Shown here: positions 26,753 through 35,919 of the stretch, piece after piece | Layout: each line of letters opens with the position of its first letter | Numbering within the stretch: position 1 is the first letter of the stretch | DNA from: Mesorhizobium japonicum MAFF 303099 | GTDB lineage: Bacteria; Pseudomonadota; Alphaproteobacteria; Rhizobiales; Rhizobiaceae | DNA length: 64,000 bases | Direction of reading: 5' to 3' | NCBI RefSeq assembly: GCF_000009625.1 | Contig: NC_002678.2 | Location: forward strand, 6,728,001 to 6,792,000 | Program-made: the position numbers and the translations under genes | The notes under the pieces: generated by a model | What the model was told of the DNA's origin: nothing | Database searches by the model: none | What the model saw: the letters and a program-made list of their open reading frames with translations, nothing else

Positions 26753-28288
26753 ATGAGCATGCAAGAACCATTTCGAGAAGTGCCGCATCGCGGCCTGATC
26801 ACTGTTGCGCTCATGCTGGCGACTGTCATGCAGGCGCTCGACACCACCATCGCCAATGTCGCGCTGCCAACCATGACCGGCGACCTCGGCGCTTCCCCGG
26901 ACAACATCAACTGGGTGCTGACCTCCTATATCGTCGCCGCCGCCATCATGACGCCGGTCACTGGCTGGCTCGCCGACCGTTTCGGCCGCAAGGAATTGTT
27001 CCTGACGGCGGTGGTCGGCTTCACCATCTTCTCCATGCTGTGCGGCCTGGCATGGAGCCTTGAAACCATTGTGCTGTTCCGGCTGATGCAAGGCGTGTTC
27101 GGCGCCGCCATCGTGCCGCTGTCGCAGACCTTCCTGCTCGACATCAATCCCAAGGAGCGCCACGGCCAGGCAATGGCCATCTGGGGCGCCGGCATCATGC
27201 TGGGACCGATCCTGGGTCCGACGCTGGGCGGCTGGCTGACCGAGAATTTCAACTGGCGCTGGGTGTTCTTCATCAACCTGCCGGTTGGCATCGTCGCCTT
27301 TCTTGGCATGGCGGCCTATCTGCCGGCCGTTGCGCGGCGGGTGCGCAGCTTCGATTTCTTCGGCTTTGCCATGATATCGCTCGGCGTCGGGGCGCTGCAG
27401 CTGATGCTGGACCGCGGCGGCGAGGTCGACTGGTTTTCCTCGGTCGAGATATGGATCGAACTCGGCTTGGCCATCACCGGCTTCTGGGTGTTCATCATTC
27501 ACACGATGACCGCGGACCATCCCTTCATTGATCCGAAGATTTTCCTCGACCAGAATTTCGTGACCGGGCTGGCGTTCATCTTCGTCATGGGTGTGCTCAT
27601 CCTGGCCTCAATGTCGCTGCTGCCGCCAATGCTGTCGACCATCTTCGGCTATCCGACCATCACCATCGGCATGGTCATCGGTCCGCGCGGTATCGGCACG
27701 ATGATCTCGATGCTCGTCGTCGGGCGCATCATGGGAAAGATCGACGCCAGGATTCTCGTCGTCATCGGTTTTCTGCTGACCGCGCATTCGCTCTACACCA
27801 TGGCGAGCTTCACCCCGCAGATGGATAACTGGCTGATTATCAGCTCCGGCGTGATCCAGGGCCTGGGCATGGGAATGGTGTTCGTGCCGCTGTCGACGGT
27901 TGCCTTCGCCACGCTCGACGCACGCTACCGCACCGACGCAACCGCGCTCTTCAGCCTGGTACGCAATCTTGGCTCATCGATCGGCGTCTCGGTCGTGACG
28001 GTGCTTTTGGTGCGCAACACCCAGATCAACCACGCCGAGCTTTCGGCCTTCATCAACCCGTTCAATCCCAATCTCTGGGCGGTCTCGCCGGCGGCAGCGG
28101 GCGGCGATCCGATGGCGCTGTCCATGGTCGATCGCATGGTCAATCTTCAGGCCATGATGATCTCCTACGTCAACGACTTCAAAATACTGATGGTAATGAC
28201 ACTGGCCGCCATCCCGTTCGTCTTCCTGCTGCGCAAGCCGAAGGCTGCGCCGGCCGGCGGCGGCGCGCCTGCAGCGCATATGGACTGA
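26753..28288 (+). CDS. EmrB-like drug efflux permease (MFS, DHA2 family)
   Basis: A 511-aa inner-membrane antiporter of the 14-helix DHA2 family. The first helices carry the hallmark LDTTIANVALPTMTGDL, followed by WVLTSYIVAAAIMTPVTGWLADRFGRKE and, later, GAGIMLGPILGPTLGGWLTENFNWRWVFFINLPVG (motif C region). With the EmrA-like protein and an outer-membrane channel it would export drugs or plant phenolics. The ATG at 26753 gives the usual N-terminus (MSMQEPFREVPHRG) seen in this family. Confidence 0.93.
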   Translation: MSMQEPFREVPHRGLITVALMLATVMQALDTTIANVALPTMTGDLGASPDNINWVLTSYIVAAAIMTPVTGWLADRFGRKELFLTAVVGFTIFSMLCGLAWSLETIVLFRLMQGVFGAAIVPLSQTFLLDINPKERHGQAMAIWGAGIMLGPILGPTLGGWLTENFNWRWVFFINLPVGIVAFLGMAAYLPAVARRVRSFDFFGFAMISLGVGALQLMLDRGGEVDWFSSVEIWIELGLAITGFWVFIIHTMTADHPFIDPKIFLDQNFVTGLAFIFVMGVLILASMSLLPPMLSTIFGYPTITIGMVIGPRGIGTMISMLVVGRIMGKIDARILVVIGFLLTAHSLYTMASFTPQMDNWLIISSGVIQGLGMGMVFVPLSTVAFATLDARYRTDATALFSLVRNLGSSIGVSVVTVLLVRNTQINHAELSAFINPFNPNLWAVSPAAAGGDPMALSMVDRMVNLQAMMISYVNDFKILMVMTLAAIPFVFLLRKPKAAPAGGGAPAAHMD

Positions 28289-28381
28289 GCCGGCGGCGGG
28301 CGGTGCGCCGGCCGTATAGGTGGAGTGGGATTGGCGCGCCGGTTGGTACCGGCCCATAGCCGAAACGGCTTTAGGGAGACG

Positions 28382-28897
28382 CTATCTGCCGAGCACCAGC
28401 GACCAGTAGCGCAGGTCGGGGTCACGTCCGTCGCGGACATAGGCGAGCCCGAAGCGGCTGAAATCCGGGTCGAGTATGTTGCGCCGGTGGCCTTGCGAAT
28501 GCATCCAGATGTCGAACAGTTTTTGCTGGTCGAAGCGCCCTTCGGCGATGTTCTCGGCCGCGGCGCCCCGCACGCCATTGTCCTTCATGCGCGATGCGAA
28601 ATCCTTGCCCCAGCCCGTGGTGTGGCTCATGCGCTCCCGCGACGCCATGTAGCCGGCCTGCTGCAGCGCCGCCTGTTCGAGCTGGGCGTCCGGCGCCAGC
28701 GGGCCAAGCCCGGCTGTGGCGCGCAAGCCCGCCAGAGTGGCCGTGGCGGAAGAAGAGGCGCCTGCGCCTTCGCCCGTCGGCACAGAGACGGTGCTGCAGG
28801 CGGAAAGCGCGGCAATGGCTGCAAGGCCGGCGACCTTGAGCAACGTGCGCCTGTTCGGATTCGGGATTGGGGAGTTTGCAGTTTTCGCGATTGTCAT
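28382..28897 (-). CDS. CAP/SCP domain lipoprotein
   Basis: About 171 aa. The N-terminus has a twin-arginine-like NRRTLLKVAG and a lipobox LSAC (cysteine near residue 34), so it is probably a membrane-anchored lipoprotein outside the cytoplasm. The CAP domain follows, with LAPDAQLEQAALQQAGYMA, SHTTGWGKDF, GAAAENIAEG and WMHSQGHRRNILDPDFSRFG, the usual His/Glu cluster. The function of bacterial CAP lipoproteins is mostly unknown. It is convergent with the efflux pump gene. The start at 28897 is preferred to 28921. Confidence 0.88.
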   Translation of the reverse strand: MTIAKTANSPIPNPNRRTLLKVAGLAAIAALSACSTVSVPTGEGAGASSSATATLAGLRATAGLGPLAPDAQLEQAALQQAGYMASRERMSHTTGWGKDFASRMKDNGVRGAAAENIAEGRFDQQKLFDIWMHSQGHRRNILDPDFSRFGLAYVRDGRDPDLRYWSLVLGR

Positions 28898-28975
28898 GCC
28901 ACCCGACATAGTGGCGATCATGGCTTTTGCCGGGCAGGGCGGTAAAAATCTGAGATGGAAATGCGGGTTAACCGC

Positions 28976-30199
28976 TCATTTCACAAGCGTGATGAGGCGG
29001 CTGGCATACATCTCGCGATTTCCAAATACGGCCGCGCAGTCAGTTTTGATGGATGAGTTTCCGGTCATCTGCACGGTCAAGCCAACAAGCCTCAGACAGT
29101 CGCCCTGACCGCTCATATCTGAGTTGCCGGCAAAGGATATCGCCGCGTCCGGCGCATAGACGAACCCGCTGATCACGGAATTTGCACCGCCATTCAGTGT
29201 CAGGGCCGATGTGTTGCCGCGGTTCTCGAAAATGGTGATGCCAGCGTAGGGACCGCTGGTGGGTGGCGATAGGTTCACCTGTTCATTGGCATTTATGGTG
29301 ATATGTGAGCCCTCCATGAGGAATAAGGTCACGCCCTGACCGGTCAGGCTGCCGTTGCCGCCGGGTTTCAGGGTGACGCCACGGAAGATGTAGACGCCCG
29401 GATTGAGCGTGATGTTTCCCGACAACGTCTTGTCGCAATAGGTTCCGGGCGACAGCGTATAGTTTTTGCCGTTCGGGACCGGCAGGCACAATGTGTAAGC
29501 GGGAGGGACGACATCCGCCAGAGGATCGAAAGATGCATATTGATGTTCGAGCGGGGCTCCGCAGGCGAGATTGGCGCTGGGCGGCGAAAGCCCGTACGTG
29601 CCGCCGACGGTCGAGACGCAGCCCGCCGAAATCTGCGCGGAACCGCCCCTCCTGACAGCATCGGACGCATCCGAGTTTGCCGCGATGACGCAACTGCTCA
29701 TGGCGACATCGGTCGAGCCCTGCAGGCTTACTGCGGCCGACGCATGTGGATCGAGCGCCAGAACGCAGGCCTGCGCACCGGGATTCATCTTGACCGTGGC
29801 CGAGCGGTGAGCTGGCCATGGGGCCGCGCCATTGATGAAGCTCGGACGGTTGATGCTGGATGAAAGCGAGATGTAATAGGCGCTCGGGTCGCCGCTGGCG
29901 GTTGCCGAAAAAGCCGAGACGCTGTCTGCGTTTTCCTGCTGGTCGGCGAGGCTCAAATTGGCCGCAAAGAATGTCAACCCAAGTGCCGCGACATCACTCG
30001 CGGCCATGCTGGGTAGGTACTTCGTGCCGATGGCAAGTCCAGCCGCGTCCAGCGAGTTCTGCAATTGCGCGGCGTCGTCACTGGTGCCGGTCAGATCGAT
30101 CGCGCCGGCCACCACAACCATTATTGGCAGCATCGCTATGGCTGTCGCCATGGCAAAGTTGCCGCGCTTCGAAAGCCAGAAGCCTCTCAATGTGAACAT
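28976..30199 (-). CDS. TadG-like pilus-associated protein (no vWA domain)
   Basis: A 407-aa protein with the TadE/TadG N-terminus: KRGNFAMATAIAMLPIMVVV (one membrane helix) and AGAIDLTGTSDDAAQLQNSLDAAGLAIG. The rest is a secreted beta-rich region with cysteines (ACVLALDPHASAAVSLQG, SSCVIAANS, GVYIFRGVTLKPGGNGS, GFVYAPDAAISFAGN, CLRLVGLTVQMTGNSSI). This C-terminal layout resembles the remnant at 606-1293. No other tad genes lie beside it. The start at 30199 gives the standard short basic leader; the longer reading to 30343 is rejected. Confidence 0.85.
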   Translation of the reverse strand: MFTLRGFWLSKRGNFAMATAIAMLPIMVVVAGAIDLTGTSDDAAQLQNSLDAAGLAIGTKYLPSMAASDVAALGLTFFAANLSLADQQENADSVSAFSATASGDPSAYYISLSSSINRPSFINGAAPWPAHRSATVKMNPGAQACVLALDPHASAAVSLQGSTDVAMSSCVIAANSDASDAVRRGGSAQISAGCVSTVGGTYGLSPPSANLACGAPLEHQYASFDPLADVVPPAYTLCLPVPNGKNYTLSPGTYCDKTLSGNITLNPGVYIFRGVTLKPGGNGSLTGQGVTLFLMEGSHITINANEQVNLSPPTSGPYAGITIFENRGNTSALTLNGGANSVISGFVYAPDAAISFAGNSDMSGQGDCLRLVGLTVQMTGNSSIKTDCAAVFGNREMYASRLITLVK

Positions 30200-30308
30200 C
30201 GTCCGCCGCCAAGGTGTCTGGTCGGCGATCATGTTCCGTGAATTGAGCACTGGCTGCCGGCACAAAAGAAGCGGTCGACAGCAGCCAAGGACAAGGATTT
30301 TCCAGGAC

Positions 30309-30694
30309 ATGCTGCACCACGTCTCCTTCGGCGTCTCCAACATCGAGCGCTCGGCGGCTGTGCTGGCGCCGCTCGGCTATGTCAGGGTCTGGGATGATTT
30401 GAGGCCCGGCGAGCCCGACCAGGCGGTGGGCTAGGGGATTCCTGGCGGCGGCGAAAAGCTGGCGACAAAAGCGTCGCCCGAAAGGGCAGCGCATGCCTGG
30501 TCCGAGTTTTCATCTGGCCTTCGCCGGATCGTAAAAGCATCGCGCAATTTCATGCGGCGGCACTTGCTCATGGCGGCCGTGACAACGGCGCCCCCGGGGC
30601 CTGCGGCCCGACTATGGGTCCGCATTATTATGCCGCCTTCGTCATCGATCCGGACGGCCATCATATCGAGGCGGTCTTCAACGCGCGGCAGTAG
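30309..30694 (+). pseudogene. Decayed VOC (glyoxalase-like) protein gene
   Basis: The start reads well: MLHHVSFGVSNIERSAAVLA, then PLGYVRVWDDLRPGEPDQAVG, followed by a TAG at the position where homologs would have an aromatic residue (GYG). The coherent protein continues in shifted frames: GGGEKLATKASPE, then RMPGPSFHLAF, then KSIAQFHAAALAHGG, then PHYYAAFVIDPDGHHIEAVFNARQ and TAG at 30692-30694. One nonsense change and at least three indels are needed to rebuild it, so it is inactive. Confidence 0.85.
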
Positions 30695-30866
30695 ATTCCG
30701 CACGGCCGGCTTTTGCCGGCAGGCGATGACAATCCCGTGAGGACCCGACCAAGATCATCGATTCGGCGACAACCCCTGGCAAATCGGCTATGCTGCCACA
30801 TCTACTAGTGGCAGCTGCGGGCGGCCATCACGGCGGTGACTGCCCCCGACACACGGGAGGATGGTT

Positions 30867-31691
30867 ATGGCCGGCTTTCATGTCATGGCGGACGCCTATG
30901 GGATGCATGTGCAGCCCGCGGTGCGCCGCATCACCACGGCGGATCTCTGGGACGCGCTCAGACTCGGTGCCGAGGATTTCTGGGCAAAACCGTCCCATTA
31001 CGTGTTCCTGTGTTTGATCTACCCGATCGTCGGCCTGATCCTTACCCAGTGGAGCTCGGGTTCCAACGCCATTCAGCTCGTCTATCCCTTGATGTCGGGC
31101 TTTGCCCTGGTCGGGCCTTTTGCCGCGATCGGGCTCTACGAAATCAGCCGCCGGCGCGAACTCGGCATGAACACGAATTGGCGCCATGCGCTGGATGTGC
31201 GCCGTTCCCCGGCATTGCCGTCGATCGCGGTCATCGGCGTCATGCTGTTTGCGCTGTTCCTGTTGTGGCTGTACACCGCGCAATCGATCTACACCGGCCT
31301 GTTCGGCGACCAGCCGCCGGCCTCGATCGGCGCCTTTGTCCGCGACGTGCTGACGACGGGCAAGGGCTGGACCCTGATCCTGCTTGGCAATGCGGCCGGT
31401 CTTGTCTTTGCCGTGGTGGTGCTGGCCACAACGGTGATCGCCTTTCCTTTGCTGCTCGACCGCGATGTCGGTGCCGTCTCGGCAATCGAAACCTCGGCCC
31501 GGGCGGTGATGGCAAACCCGTTGCAGATGGCGCTGTGGGGCCTGCTGGTTGCCGTGCTTCTGGTGATCGGCTCGATCCCGCTGTTTGCCGGGCTGGCCGT
31601 GGTCATGCCGATCCTCGGCCATGCCACCTGGCACCTCTACCGCAAGGTGATCGAGCCGGCACAGATCCGGCCGATCCGCCGGCCGATGTAG
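30867..31691 (+). CDS. DUF2189 integral membrane protein
   Basis: About 274 aa with five or six membrane helices (YVFLCLIYPIVGLILTQW, LMSGFALVGPFAAIGLYEIS, AVIGVMLFALFLLWLYTAQS, LLGNAAGLVFAVVVLATTVIAFPLLLDR, LWGLLVAVLLVIGSIPLFAG). The stretch RRITTADLWDALRLGAEDFW and SRRRELGMNTNW is typical of DUF2189. Function is unknown; some members are called cytochrome c oxidase-associated in databases without proof. The ATG at 30867 has GGGAGG six bases upstream; another ATG at 30861 abuts that site. Confidence 0.85.
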   Translation: MAGFHVMADAYGMHVQPAVRRITTADLWDALRLGAEDFWAKPSHYVFLCLIYPIVGLILTQWSSGSNAIQLVYPLMSGFALVGPFAAIGLYEISRRRELGMNTNWRHALDVRRSPALPSIAVIGVMLFALFLLWLYTAQSIYTGLFGDQPPASIGAFVRDVLTTGKGWTLILLGNAAGLVFAVVVLATTVIAFPLLLDRDVGAVSAIETSARAVMANPLQMALWGLLVAVLLVIGSIPLFAGLAVVMPILGHATWHLYRKVIEPAQIRPIRRPM

Positions 31692-31696
31692 CTGGG

Positions 31697-31730
31697 GCAT
31701 GATCCCCAAAAGTCGGAACCGGTTTTGCAA
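31697..31730. repeat. Dispersed palindromic repeat, half copy
   Basis: GCATGATCCCCAAAAGT, then CGGAACCGGTTTTG, matches the left half of the dispersed palindromic family whose full copies lie at 32486-32529 and 40501-40549. The right arm (expected GATCATGC) is missing here. Confidence 0.7.
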
Positions 31731-31735
31731 GGGGC

Positions 31736-32368
31736 TCAGCGCTGCGCGTCGGTCGCCATCTTCAGCGCCAGCGCCGTCAGCACGCCTCCCATCATCCAGC
31801 GCTGGATGACCAGCCACAATGGCCGTCCGGCAAGGAAGGTGGCGATCGAACCGGCCGTCACCGCGATGATGGCATTGACGGTCAGGCTGATTGAGATCTG
31901 CGTCGCACCCAGAACCAACAGCTGCGACAGTACATGGCCTTTGCCGATGCTGATGAATTGCGGCAGCAGCGACAGATAGAGAACGGCCACCTTGGGGTTG
32001 AGCAGATTGGTCATCAGCCCCATGGCGAACAGCTTGCGCGGCCTGTCCTTCGGCAGGTCTCGCACCTGGAACGGCGAACGTCCGCCCGGCTTGACTGCTT
32101 GCCAGGCAAGCCACAGCAGATAAACCACGCCGGCAAAGCGCAGCGCGTCGTAGGCATAGGGCACGGCGAGCAGCAGCGCCGTGATGCCGAACGCCGCCGA
32201 CAGCACATAGAACAGGAAGCCGACCGCGACCCCACCAAGCGAGATCAGTCCGGCCTTCGGCCCTTGCGACAGCGAGCGCGAGATCAGGTAGATCATGTTC
32301 GGGCCTGGCGTCAGCACCATGCCGAGGCAGACCAGCGCGAAGGCGATATGGTTGGCGGTATCGGGCAT
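31736..32368 (-). CDS. LysE family amino acid exporter
   Basis: A 210-aa inner-membrane protein with the LysE/RhtB pattern: MVLTPGPNMIYLISRSLSQG (about 17-36), GFLFYVLSAAFGITALLLAV, then GLMTNLLNPKVAVLYLSLLPQFI, the family signature. Members export amino acids or homoserine lactone-like compounds by proton antiport; the substrate here is unknown. The ATG at 32368 (MPDTANHIAFALVCLG) gives the normal N-terminus. It is convergent with the DUF2189 gene, with a repeat between them. Confidence 0.92.
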   Translation of the reverse strand: MPDTANHIAFALVCLGMVLTPGPNMIYLISRSLSQGPKAGLISLGGVAVGFLFYVLSAAFGITALLLAVPYAYDALRFAGVVYLLWLAWQAVKPGGRSPFQVRDLPKDRPRKLFAMGLMTNLLNPKVAVLYLSLLPQFISIGKGHVLSQLLVLGATQISISLTVNAIIAVTAGSIATFLAGRPLWLVIQRWMMGGVLTALALKMATDAQR

Positions 32369-32485
32369 TGTTCGTCCCCAAGCACGCCCGCGATGCGATC
32401 CCGCGAGCCGCCAATATCTGCCTGTCACGGCAGGCGCCCGCAAGGGCTTGCCGGCACCAGGCGTTGCGCCAGAGGAGCGGTTACG

Positions 32486-32529
32486 GCATGTCGCTCCAAA
32501 GTGCCTCCGGTTTCGGCACAACGACATGC
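32486..32529. repeat. Dispersed palindromic repeat, full copy
   Basis: Perfect 8-bp arms GCATGTCG (32486-32493) and CGACATGC (32522-32529) enclose CTCCAAAGTGCCTCCGGTTT-like sequence. The layout (arm, CCAAAGTG, CCGGTTT, arm, then A-rich tail) is shared with the copies at 31697, 40501, 43591 and 45107. Confidence 0.8.
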
Positions 32530-32569
32530 ATAAAGAAGGAGCCAAAGCGCCGTTTCGACGCGGCGCGCC

Positions 32570-34555
32570 TTAGCCGACCACCCGCAGGTTCGACAGTTCG
32601 TTGCCGATTTCCTTGAAGTCGTTCGACAGGCTGGCGCCGGTCGCATTCCAGAACAGCTTCGCCGGTTTGCTCGGATCCGTCGGGTCCTTGCGGAAGCGCG
32701 AGTCCGACGAGCAGGATTTCAGCGCATCGATCGCCAGCTTGTCGCTGGCCTTGGTCGTCGACAGGTCGAGCGCCACCGTCATCACCATGATGTTGGCCGC
32801 CTTGGCGTTGTTGCAAAGCGTTGCCATCTGCTCGTTGAGCGCATTGGTGTAGTTGCCGTTCGAATAGTCGAGCTGACCGATGGCGCTCGACGTGCCCATG
32901 AACATGCGGCCGACCGAGGTGCCGTTGTAGCCGGGGTTGAGATAGCCGTAGGACGCATAGGTCGACTTCGAGTTGGCGGGGTCCGAATAGCCAAGCGAGG
33001 ACGGCGTGTAGTAGGTGTTGGCGCCGTCGGTCAGCACGATCACCACCTTGTCATTGCCTTTTTCCGTTTCCCGGCGCCCTTGCGTGAACGGTTCGCCGCT
33101 TGAGACCACCCGCCAGCCCCACGCCATGCCCTCGGGAACATTGGTGCCGCCATTCGGCTGCATCAGGTCGATCGCCGCCTTGATCGAGGTGGCCCCATCG
33201 GCGACGCTGACATCGGTCAGTGGTGTGATCGGATTGGTGGTGCAGCTGTAGTTCGGGCCGTTGCCGGCGGGCAGCGCCGGCGCATCGATCGGCCGCGGCT
33301 GGAAATATTTGGCCATGTTGCGCAGCCGCGATTGGCCCGTGCCGCTCGTAGGATCGTCGTTCCACCAGCTGTTCACCGCGCCGTAGGTCACCGGGGCGGC
33401 CTCGTCGGGATCCTGCGTGAGCTTCCAGTGATTGCCGGGTTCGTCCGGAGCGAACATCGGCACGAACATCGTTGCCGGGTCACCGACGCCTATGCCTGTG
33501 TTGGCCGAGCCGCCGGACGGCGAAGCGTCGTTGACATTGTAGGGATAGGGTCGGGCCTCCACGCAGCCTTGCCAGCTGGCGAACGGACCGTAGGAATCGA
33601 TGTAGTCATATTCGTCGTGGCTGCGTTTGCAGGTGTTGTTCGAATTGTACTCGTCGCAAACCACCCGCTTGCTGTTGATGACACGCTCGTGGTTGGTGAC
33701 GACCTTCATGTCCCGGTAGAGTGAAAACCGGGTCAGCATCTGCCCTTCCTCGCTGCCCCAGCCGGTGCCGCGTTTGTACCAGATGCCGTTGGTCTGCTGG
33801 GCGTATTTGTTGGCCGCATTGAGCGTCGACCAGTCGAAATTCTCGTTCGACACAGGCGACAGGCCCTCCGTGTCCATCCACGAGGCGTTGCCATTGGCGG
33901 GGCCGACATTGACCGAAGCGGCAAAGGGCACGAGGCCGAACTGCACCGGCTTGTCGACCTGCTTGATCATGACCGCCTGTTGGGCCAGCGTGTCGACCAG
34001 CTGTTTGGACGCTGTCTTGAGAAGATCGATGCGCTTTTGGCCCGAGCCCGTGCCGAGCGTGGTCATCGATCCGGAATTGTCGAGCACCAGGGCAACTTCC
34101 AGCGTGTTCTTGAGCCTGACCTGAGAGGTGACACTGAAGTTGATCTTCTGGTTCGCATCGGTTGCCGATTTGCCGACGAGCTGGGCGAAGGCAGGATAGA
34201 AATAGGGCTTGTAGGCAAGCTGCGCCGTCATCGTGAGCAGGCCGCCGCCGCTGGTGTTGCTGGGCAAGGTGACGTTGAGCGTCGCGCTGGCTGGATCGAT
34301 ATCGTTCAGGTTGGCATTGAAGAAGTCGAGCGCATAGGCTTTCAACTGGTCGTCGGTCGCGCCTTCCGTCAGCCGGCGCGCCGTGGCGAAGTTGGCGGCG
34401 TCGAGCGCATTCGTCACCATCTGCTTTTCGCGGTTCATTTCGGTGAAGTCGACCGCGATCGCCAGGCCGCCCATCAGCGGCACCATCGCCACAACAGTCA
34501 TAAGAGCATAGTTGCCGCGCCTGTCGCGGCGGAACTGACGCCAAAGTTCATGCAT
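32570..34555 (-). CDS. TadG-like protein with von Willebrand factor A domain
   Basis: A 661-aa protein. The N-terminus has RDRRGNYALMTVVAMVPLMG (TadE/G-type anchor) and AVDFTEMNREKQMVTNALDAANFATARRL. A vWA domain starts near residue 160 with an intact metal-binding motif VALVLDNSGSM and the later VVIVLTDGANTYY. A long insert with several Cys residues separates them. TadG proteins sit in the periplasm with the anchor in the inner membrane and are thought to help Flp pilus or envelope attachment. No tad motor genes lie nearby. The start at 34555 (MHELWRQFRRDRRG) is preferred to 34606. Confidence 0.9.
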   Translation of the reverse strand: MHELWRQFRRDRRGNYALMTVVAMVPLMGGLAIAVDFTEMNREKQMVTNALDAANFATARRLTEGATDDQLKAYALDFFNANLNDIDPASATLNVTLPSNTSGGGLLTMTAQLAYKPYFYPAFAQLVGKSATDANQKINFSVTSQVRLKNTLEVALVLDNSGSMTTLGTGSGQKRIDLLKTASKQLVDTLAQQAVMIKQVDKPVQFGLVPFAASVNVGPANGNASWMDTEGLSPVSNENFDWSTLNAANKYAQQTNGIWYKRGTGWGSEEGQMLTRFSLYRDMKVVTNHERVINSKRVVCDEYNSNNTCKRSHDEYDYIDSYGPFASWQGCVEARPYPYNVNDASPSGGSANTGIGVGDPATMFVPMFAPDEPGNHWKLTQDPDEAAPVTYGAVNSWWNDDPTSGTGQSRLRNMAKYFQPRPIDAPALPAGNGPNYSCTTNPITPLTDVSVADGATSIKAAIDLMQPNGGTNVPEGMAWGWRVVSSGEPFTQGRRETEKGNDKVVIVLTDGANTYYTPSSLGYSDPANSKSTYASYGYLNPGYNGTSVGRMFMGTSSAIGQLDYSNGNYTNALNEQMATLCNNAKAANIMVMTVALDLSTTKASDKLAIDALKSCSSDSRFRKDPTDPSKPAKLFWNATGASLSNDFKEIGNELSNLRVVG

Positions 34556-35052
34556 GACTTGCAGCGGCCCCCGCCGGCGAATTCTCGATTGACGCCAGCC
34601 TTCCACAAAACGCTGAAGGCCGGGTTTGGGAAACCGCTCTATTGCTTGGTCGACGCTTCACCAAGCGCTAACCAATGCAAGCCTGCGGCCCCGATCCGGT
34701 CTAAGGCGAACGCCCTGTCGGGGCAGGGCGTTCGCGGTTTGGCGATCAGCTTCCGAATTTCCGGATCATTTTTCCAAAATCGATAATCGGTGAGGGTCGT
34801 GTCATAAATCGTTAAATTTCATGTTGCCGTAATATGTCCAAGGTTGAGCCGCCCTTTCAACGCGCGTTACCCAAACGCTGTCCAGTGGTGCTTTGGGCGC
34901 CAACGGATAGCGCCGTTTGAGCGCACAGGGGCGCCTTCGCGTCGATCCCCCGGCGAAACCTGGTGACAGCATGGATCGGTTCGGATAATTCGAACCCGCT
35001 GTGGCGAACCGTCGGCCGCGGCGCTCGCAACGCTCATATTGAAGGAAACGGC
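34556..35052. other. 497-base intergenic region between the vWA gene and the HAD gene
   Basis: No gene is seen. It holds a strong hairpin with an 11-bp perfect stem (34707-34717 with 34724-34734) and a smaller inverted repeat GGTTCG/CGAACC (34978-34983 and 34991-34996). It must contain the promoters for the two divergent genes; I cannot place their -35/-10 boxes with confidence. Confidence 0.6.
34707..34734. terminator. Strong hairpin, possible terminator
   Basis: CGAACGCCCTG pairs perfectly with CAGGGCGTTCG around a 6-base loop. A short GGTTT follows on the plus strand, a weak T tract. It lies between divergent genes, where no transcript should need ending, so it may be a structural or repeat element instead. 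Confidence 0.4.
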
Positions 35053-35913
35053 ATGGCGGATTCGCCTGACATCGTCGGCTCGCTCGAAGACGTCTCAAAA
35101 GCCTATTCGGCAATTCTTTGCGATGTCTGGGGCGTGGTGCACAATGGCGAATGGCATTTTCCGGCGGCTGCAGGGGCGCTGGCCAGGGCAAGGGCAGCCG
35201 GTATTCCCGTTGTTCTCATCACCAATTCGCCCCGCCGCAGCGCCGATGTCGTGGCCCAGATGAGTGTGATCGGCGTTCCGCCGTCAGCCTACGACCGAGT
35301 GGTGACCTCGGGCGACGTGACCCGCGACCTGATCGCCGAAGGCCCGCGCAAGATCTTCCACATCGGCGCCGACCGCGATCTGACCCTCTATGACGGCCTC
35401 GATGTCGACCTCGTCGAGGAATTCGAGGCCGCCGGCGTCGTATGCACCGGGCTGTTCGATGACGAGGTCGAGAAGCCTGAGGATTATGCCGACCTTTTGC
35501 ACCGGTTGCGTGCCAGGAACCTGCCATTCATCTGCGCCAATCCCGATATCATGGTGGAGCGCGGCGAGCGCATCATCTGGTGCGCCGGCGCCCTGGCGCG
35601 CGACTATGCCCAGCTCGGCGGCCGCACGCTGATCGCCGGAAAGCCCTACGCGCCGATCTACGACCTCGCGATGAAGGAGGTGGCGGAGGTGCTTGGCCGG
35701 CCGGTCGAGCGTTCCCGGGTATTGGCCATCGGCGATGGGATGATGACCGATGTGAAGGGCGCCGCCGACAATGGTTTCGACGTTCTCTATGTCTCCGGCG
35801 GCATCCATGCCCGCGACTATGGCGATGCATCCCGGCCGGATCCGGCCAAGCTCCGGCTCTTCCTGGAGCGGCACGGCTATCGTCCCGTGGCCGTCATGGT
35901 CAGACTGCAGTAG
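35053..35913 (+). CDS. HAD-superfamily hydrolase, TIGR01459 family
   Basis: A 286-aa subclass IIA HAD protein. Motif I reads AILCDVWGVVHNGEW (nucleophile Asp near residue 22), then motif II IPVVLITNSPRRS, and the C-terminal VLAIGDGMMTDVKGAADNGFDVLYVSGG has the metal-binding motif GDGMMTD. This family is almost confined to alphaproteobacteria and often precedes ribF, as here (6-base gap). The substrate is unproved, perhaps a phosphorylated metabolite in flavin or sugar metabolism. ATG at 35053 follows AAGGAAA. Confidence 0.9.
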   Translation: MADSPDIVGSLEDVSKAYSAILCDVWGVVHNGEWHFPAAAGALARARAAGIPVVLITNSPRRSADVVAQMSVIGVPPSAYDRVVTSGDVTRDLIAEGPRKIFHIGADRDLTLYDGLDVDLVEEFEAAGVVCTGLFDDEVEKPEDYADLLHRLRARNLPFICANPDIMVERGERIIWCAGALARDYAQLGGRTLIAGKPYAPIYDLAMKEVAEVLGRPVERSRVLAIGDGMMTDVKGAADNGFDVLYVSGGIHARDYGDASRPDPAKLRLFLERHGYRPVAVMVRLQ

Positions 35914-35919
35914 GTGGCA

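Noticed and set aside
32886..34555. Plus-strand open frames opposite the vWA TadG-like gene
   Set aside because: They carry no domain, while the minus strand has the TadG anchor and an intact vWA metal site.
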